Below, in pieces: positions 60,087 through 64,000 of a stretch of 64,000 bases of DNA (the first letter of the stretch is position 1; every line of letters starts with the position of its first letter). Made by a program: the position numbers and the translations under genes. Source of the DNA: Polaribacter sp. SA4-10 (GTDB taxonomy: Bacteria; Bacteroidota; Bacteroidia; Flavobacteriales; Flavobacteriaceae). Below the pieces are notes generated by a model. That model saw nothing but the letters and a program-made list of their open reading frames with translations, was not told the DNA's origin and searched no databases. Where the stretch lies: positions 2,703,001-2,767,000 of the forward strand of contig NZ_CP019331.1 of the NCBI RefSeq assembly GCF_002163835.1, written 5' to 3'.

Positions 60087-60427
60087 TTAAAACAATTTGC
60101 AACAAAAAGCACTTGGTTTTACTGTTTCATGTAAGGGTGCTAATACATGTTCTAATTTCACAAAAAAGACAAGGCATTTCTAAAGTTGTATACAAAGGTT
60201 TTAACCAGATATTTTTAGGAAATTTAAAGAATGTAGATGCAGTTGTTAAGTTTTTAATGCCAGGTTATATTGGTAAGAAAAGAATGATTACCTCATTTTA
60301 ATTTAATAATTTTGACCTTAAAAAATAGATAAACACAGAATTAAGAGTAAAAACATAATGTTAATAAATAAGTAGATACTAGTCTTTAATTATATAAAGT
60401 TTTAGCAACTTCGGTAATAATAAGATT

Positions 60428-60661
60428 ATGGAATTTAAAGATGTAAAAAACAACGAGCCTGATTTAGTAAAAGTAAGCGACACATTTTATAAAAGTGAAA
60501 AACACTTAGTTTTAGTAGGAGGAGAATATCCTTTAGTTGCTAGATTTGAAAAAGATATTTCAATTGATTATGAATACGAATCTTGGTTCTTTGAAGAGTA
60601 CGATGATATAGTTGATGAAGTTACTCATTTTGCTAAAATAACAAACCTACCTAAATTGTAG
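60428..60661 (+). CDS. Small hypothetical protein
   Basis: The 77-residue acidic product (MEFKDVKNNEPDLVKVSDTF start) has no signal peptide or membrane segment and shows alternating hydrophobic and charged residues with aromatic-rich DYEYESWFFEEYDD. I do not recognise a family. Continuous frame, normal start and plausible composition suggest a real small gene, but it stands alone in a decayed region. Confidence 0.5.
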   Translation: MEFKDVKNNEPDLVKVSDTFYKSEKHLVLVGGEYPLVARFEKDISIDYEYESWFFEEYDDIVDEVTHFAKITNLPKL

Positions 60662-60828
60662 TTGTTGCTAACTATAGAATATAAAACTTATTTTTTCATG
60701 ATTATTAATGAAAAAGGAAGTACTAAGAAGTTATTGGTTACTCTTAAAAATAGATTCAAAGTAAAAAAAAAGAAATGATTAAAGATGCCTCTTCTTTAAA
60801 ATAAGGTAAACAAATCAAACACAAGAAA

Positions 60829-61518
60829 ATGAAACAGAATGTAAAGTTTTTAATAGAAGCGAATGAAACAAAACGAAAATTCTTGTCAATTATATCTCAC
60901 GAGTTGGCAAATCAGTTTAACACAATACTAGGGTTTACAAGCTTATTAGAACAAGACTATGATACCTTCACAGATAAAGAAAGAAAAGAGTATGTTTCTA
61001 TAATTAATTTACATGTCAACCGCAATTATAAAATAACAAAAAATCTTTTAAATTGGTCAAAGTCTCAACAAGATGGTATGGTTTTACTTAAGAAACAGAT
61101 TAATGTTAGAAAGAGCGTTTTAGATTGTATTAAACCATATCAAACTTTAGCTTGTAAGAAGCAACTAGTTACAAGCTTAATTATTGAAGATTCGTTAACT
61201 GTTTTAGCAGATTTAAATTCTTTTAATACCATTTTAATAAATATATATAGTAATGCCATAAAGTTTTCATGTAAAGGTGAAATAATTATAAAAGCAGAAA
61301 AAAATAAAGAGGAAATTAAAATACAGATTATAGACCAAGGGGTTGGTTTTAAAAAAGAAAAAATAAATTCTACTTTAGGTACTAATAATGAAGAAGGCTC
61401 AGGTGTAGGGTTATTAATTGTCAAAGACCTTTTAGATGCACATAGGGGAAGTCTAGAAATTTCAAAAAACTTTTTAAAAGGTACTATTATTTCACTAAGA
61501 TTTCCTTTAGGAAAATAG
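60829..61518 (+). CDS. Short sensor histidine kinase core
   Basis: The 229-residue product holds only a transmitter. The H-box is FLSIISHELANQFNTILGF with the phospho-acceptor His; the N-box is NIYSNAIKFSCKGEI, G1 is IDQGVGF and G2 is EGSGVGLLIVKDLL. There is no membrane segment or sensing domain, so it is soluble, perhaps the tail of a longer kinase that was truncated, as much of the surrounding DNA is degenerate. No response regulator is adjacent; the LytTR regulator at 51203 is 9 kb away. Confidence 0.85.
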   Translation: MKQNVKFLIEANETKRKFLSIISHELANQFNTILGFTSLLEQDYDTFTDKERKEYVSIINLHVNRNYKITKNLLNWSKSQQDGMVLLKKQINVRKSVLDCIKPYQTLACKKQLVTSLIIEDSLTVLADLNSFNTILINIYSNAIKFSCKGEIIIKAEKNKEEIKIQIIDQGVGFKKEKINSTLGTNNEEGSGVGLLIVKDLLDAHRGSLEISKNFLKGTIISLRFPLGK

Positions 61519-62460
61519 TTTAAACCTTTGGTGTGTTCCTGTGTATGTTTTTTGTTGGATACTCTCTTTTTTAGCGTAAGAAAATTAAATATATATTTTT
61601 TATAAACAAAACGCTCTACTTCCTTTTAATTTTTATTAGTGTATCATGCTTATTTGACGATGGAATTAACATTCCTGATAATAGCTGACAAAACGATAAT
61701 AACGCAATATATTTAGATACAAATAACAGAACAATTAAAGTCAAATATTGTTGTCTATCTTAGATGTATCCAATCAAAATTTTTCAAAAATCTTAGGAAA
61801 TTTTAATAGAAAGAATAATTAAAATTGAGGTTATGCTGGTTCTGTAGCAATCATCAATCAAATTATGGGAAAAGCGAGAGTTAACTCAACTGCTAATGGT
61901 TTAGCAATTCTATCCGAAAAGTTACCAAACAGCGTAAATTATATAAATACCTCAAAAATAAAAAGAGAATTAATGATATTACGTTACTTCTCTTTTTTAA
62001 TGCGATTTTATACATCATTAAAATAGCTGTATTTTTTTAAAGAAATATTTCAAGTTGTTTTGCACCTATTTAGAAATATAGTGCAAACAGTTTTGCTTAA
62101 ATTAATTAAATATATATATTTAAGAAAAATTGAGCAATTTGTCAATTCAATCTAAGTACTGATTAGCCTCAAATTGCTTTTGGTTCTCATACGATAGTTC
62201 ATGAAATATTTAAAGTTTATTAATTTTAAAATAGGAAATAGTATTTTACTAATCGAACGAATTGGTTAGATGCTTGTCTTGAAAAATGGACAAAATTAAA
62301 CTAAAATACAAGGTTTTAACCCTGTTTTTATTGAAGGTTTGTATGAAGTGAATAAACTAAGATATAAATAACAATTTAGTGATTGTTGTTTTATTGAAAA
62401 TGAAAAAAGCAGTTAAAATTAACAAAACAGAGATAAAATAAAGCACAATAAATTAGTTTT
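61519..62460. pseudogene. Degenerate stretch with lipoprotein remnant
   Basis: About 940 bp has no intact gene. Near 61607 the frame TLYFLLIFISVSCLFDDG reads like a lipoprotein signal with an SVSC lipobox, then stops at TGA and continues as QNDNNAIYLDTNNRTIKVK. Around 61838-62038 another open frame reads GYAGSVAIINQIMGKARVNS and LAILSEKLPNSVNYI. These look like pieces of one or two decayed genes. A stem AGCAATTTG/CAAATTGCT (about 62133-62176) could be a terminator. The parent families are not recognisable to me. Confidence 0.45.
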
Positions 62461-63510
62461 ATGACAGACATATCTACTAGAAAAGAACAAAACCCTTTAT
62501 TAGCTCCCAAAGATTTAAAGCCAAGCAATGAAAACATGATAATTGAATGTTTATTGAATCCTGGAGTGTTTGAATTTAATGGAAAAATAGGTTTATTAGT
62601 AAGGGTTGCGGAAAGAACAATTCAAAAACAAGGCATTGTATCAGTGCCTATTTACAATAGTGTTGGAGAAGTTGAAATTCTTGATTTTAATAGAGAGGAT
62701 CCAAAATTAGATTCCTCAGATGCTAGAGTTATTAATTATGATGGAACAGACTATTTAACAACCATTTCTCATTTAAGATTGCTTTTTAGTAATGATGGAA
62801 TCAGTTTTGAAGAATCAGAGGAATATCCTTCTATTTTTGGCGAAGGAGAATATGAGTCTTTTGGAATAGAAGATTGTAGAGTTTCTAAAATAGATAGTAC
62901 CTACCATCTTACCTATACAATGGTTTCTTCTAACGGAGTTGGGGTAGGATTAAGGACAACCAAAGATTGGAGGAATTTTGAAAAAAAAGGAATGATTTTT
63001 AGTCCTCATAATAAAGATTGCGCCATTTTTGAAGAAAAAATCAATGGACTATTTTATGCCTTACACAGACCTAGCAGTCCTGAATTAGGTGGTAACTATA
63101 TATGGCTAGCAGAATCTCCTGACGGTGTTCATTGGGGAAATCATAAATGTATTGCTAAAACACGGATAGGAAAGTTTGATAGTAAACGTCTAGGAGCGGG
63201 AGCAGCACCAATTAAGACAGCAAAAGGGTGGTTAGAAATTTACCATGGTGCAACAGCAGAAAACAGATATTGTTTAGGAGCTATCTTATTAGATTTAAAG
63301 GATCCTTCAAAAGTAATTGCAAGATCAGAAGAGCCTATTATGGAGCCCATTGCAGCATATGAACAAACTGGCTTTTTTGGAAATGTAGTTTTTACGAATG
63401 GCCACTATGTAGATGGAGATATAATACATCTGTATTACGGAGCATCGGATGAATTTGTTTGTTCTGCAAACTTTTCAATTAATGAAATTTTAAAAACACT
63501 AGAACAATAA
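62461..63510 (+). CDS. GH130-family mannoside phosphorylase-type protein
   Basis: The 349-residue product fits glycoside hydrolase family 130 (five-bladed beta-propeller enzymes that phosphorolyse or hydrolyse beta-mannosides). Visible family blocks are NPGVFEFNGKIGLLVRVAER, SDARVINYDGTDYLTTISH, FGIEDCRVSKIDSTYHLTYT (IEDxR with the catalytic-region Asp), KDCAIF, LHRPSSPELGGNYIWLAESPDG, RLGAGAAPIKTAKGWLEIYHGA and FTNGHYVDGDIIHLYYGASDE. The mannoside substrate cannot be fixed. The next gene, a transporter, overlaps its stop by one base, which suggests a glycan utilisation operon continuing beyond the window. Confidence 0.92.
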   Translation: MTDISTRKEQNPLLAPKDLKPSNENMIIECLLNPGVFEFNGKIGLLVRVAERTIQKQGIVSVPIYNSVGEVEILDFNREDPKLDSSDARVINYDGTDYLTTISHLRLLFSNDGISFEESEEYPSIFGEGEYESFGIEDCRVSKIDSTYHLTYTMVSSNGVGVGLRTTKDWRNFEKKGMIFSPHNKDCAIFEEKINGLFYALHRPSSPELGGNYIWLAESPDGVHWGNHKCIAKTRIGKFDSKRLGAGAAPIKTAKGWLEIYHGATAENRYCLGAILLDLKDPSKVIARSEEPIMEPIAAYEQTGFFGNVVFTNGHYVDGDIIHLYYGASDEFVCSANFSINEILKTLEQ

Positions 63511-64000
63511 TGGTAAAATTAGCAGGAGTAGGGTTAAAAGATTTTACAAGAAGTGCGAAAATATTGATACTTACAAATACAATTTATGCCTTTGTATTGC
63601 CCGTCATAGATATATTTGTAGCGTCTTATATTATGAGAAATTCAAATGACCCTTCAAAAGTTATTTTATACCAATTGGCTATTTATACAGGTATTCCTAT
63701 TACTTTTTTTATAAATGGATATTTATTGAACAAGATTAATATCAAAAAATTATTCTCATTAGGAATGATACTAAGTGGAGTTTCTATGGTGTTTATGATG
63801 TCTTTAGATGAAATTAATTATACAGGAATAGCAGTTGCTGGTTTAATTATGGGAATGTCTTTTGGCTTATATTGGGCAAATAGAGACTATTTGGTGCTGG
63901 CTACAACTAAAGATAAGACACGAAATTTTTATTATGGCTTAGAAACATTTTTGTATACAATAATTGCATCTATTGTTCCTGTAATGATTGGGTGGTTTTT
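63510..64000 (+). CDS. MFS-type transporter, N-terminal part (runs off the window)
   Basis: The ATG at 63510 overlaps the GH130 stop by one base (TAATG). The 163 visible residues show at least five hydrophobic segments (for example ILILTNTIYAFVLPVIDIFV, IAVAGLIMGMSFGLYWANRDY and IIASIVPVMIGWF). GMSFGLYWANRDYLVLATT resembles the central loop of MFS sugar transporters. Pairing with GH130 suggests import of mannose-containing oligosaccharides across the inner membrane. Confidence 0.8.
   Translation, partial: MVKLAGVGLKDFTRSAKILILTNTIYAFVLPVIDIFVASYIMRNSNDPSKVILYQLAIYTGIPITFFINGYLLNKINIKKLFSLGMILSGVSMVFMMSLDEINYTGIAVAGLIMGMSFGLYWANRDYLVLATTKDKTRNFYYGLETFLYTIIASIVPVMIGWF

Larger units (their letters stand above)
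58903..60427. other. Gene-poor, probably decayed region
   Basis: About 1.5 kb has no convincing complete gene. A terminator-like hairpin GACACCT/AGGTGTC with T run is at 59122-59155. Broken frames include one reading LSPQERKQFGGVNAQNKLSI and on (about 59229-59346, ended by TAG, continuing in frame afterwards to about 59430) and DQVSLIDYSYTQYKNKSRAI (near 59463-59524). A hairpin GGTAA/TTACC followed by pyrimidines is near 59830. An ORF at 60113-60301 (62 residues) is probably another remnant. I cannot name the parent genes. Confidence 0.6.

Noticed and set aside
60113..60301. 62-residue frame as a genuine gene
   Set aside because: No recognisable domain, a weak start, and placement in a stretch of broken frames; treated as a probable remnant.

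Overview
The window looks like a chromosomal segment of a marine member of the Flavobacteriaceae (Bacteroidota); Polaribacter or a close relative is my best guess, by inference. The reasons are the AT-rich sequence, repeated Bacteroidota-type promoters (TTG/TTTG, 19-23 nt, TAnnTTTG) with little sign of Shine-Dalgarno sequences, a type IX secretion (T9SS) C-terminal sorting domain, DUF5916, DUF5117 zinc protease and LTA-synthase-like sulfatase families, and the frr-pyrH-tsf-rpsB-rpsI-rplM gene order.

Layout. 1-7 kb (minus strand): the start of an RND/MMPL exporter, then ribosome recycling factor, UMP kinase, EF-Ts, S2, S9, L13 and a membrane sulfatase. 7-22.7 kb: mixed housekeeping and envelope genes (DUF5916 outer-membrane protein, RluA-type pseudouridine synthase, PLP deaminase-like enzyme, LysM-glucosaminidase lipoprotein, gamma-carbonic anhydrase, MscS channel, phosphohydrolase, Dus, PEBP protein, AraC regulator, zinc metalloprotease). 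22.9-46.7 kb: a long sulfur and methionine region. It has metK behind a probable SAM-II riboswitch on the minus strand, a divergent SAM-I-controlled operon (metY, a metX-aspartokinase-homoserine dehydrogenase fusion, metZ), an Rrf2 regulator, a sulfate assimilation operon (DUF2061, cysH, cysD, cysN, siroheme sulfite reductase, cobA, precorrin-2 dehydrogenase, FNR, ferredoxin, cysE, cysM), a second SAM-I riboswitch with metH split into two genes, and metF. Sulfate is thus activated, reduced to sulfide, fixed into cysteine or homocysteine, methylated to methionine and turned into SAM, and SAM feeds back on three RNA switches. 46.8-51.9 kb: thioredoxin, M1 aminopeptidase, DUF58 protein, tRNA-Asp and a LytTR response regulator.

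52.1-58.9 kb: the most interesting part is a complete diversity-generating retroelement (DGR). A secreted target protein (53979-54863) ends in a 181-bp variable repeat (VR). A MutS-domain-I-like accessory gene, a DGR reverse transcriptase (YVDD, GLPIGNLTSQ) and an avd gene follow, and then the 181-bp template repeat (TR). VR and TR align without gaps and differ at 20 positions, 19 of them at TR adenines, which is the signature of adenine-specific mutagenic retrohoming. A T9SS surface protein and a 60-residue protein lie upstream. A thioredoxin-like exported protein broken by a frameshift in an A9 run lies downstream.

58.9-62.4 kb is gene-poor and looks decayed: remnant reading frames, hairpins, a small hypothetical gene and a short histidine kinase. 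The window ends with a GH130 mannoside phosphorylase-type gene and the start of an MFS transporter.
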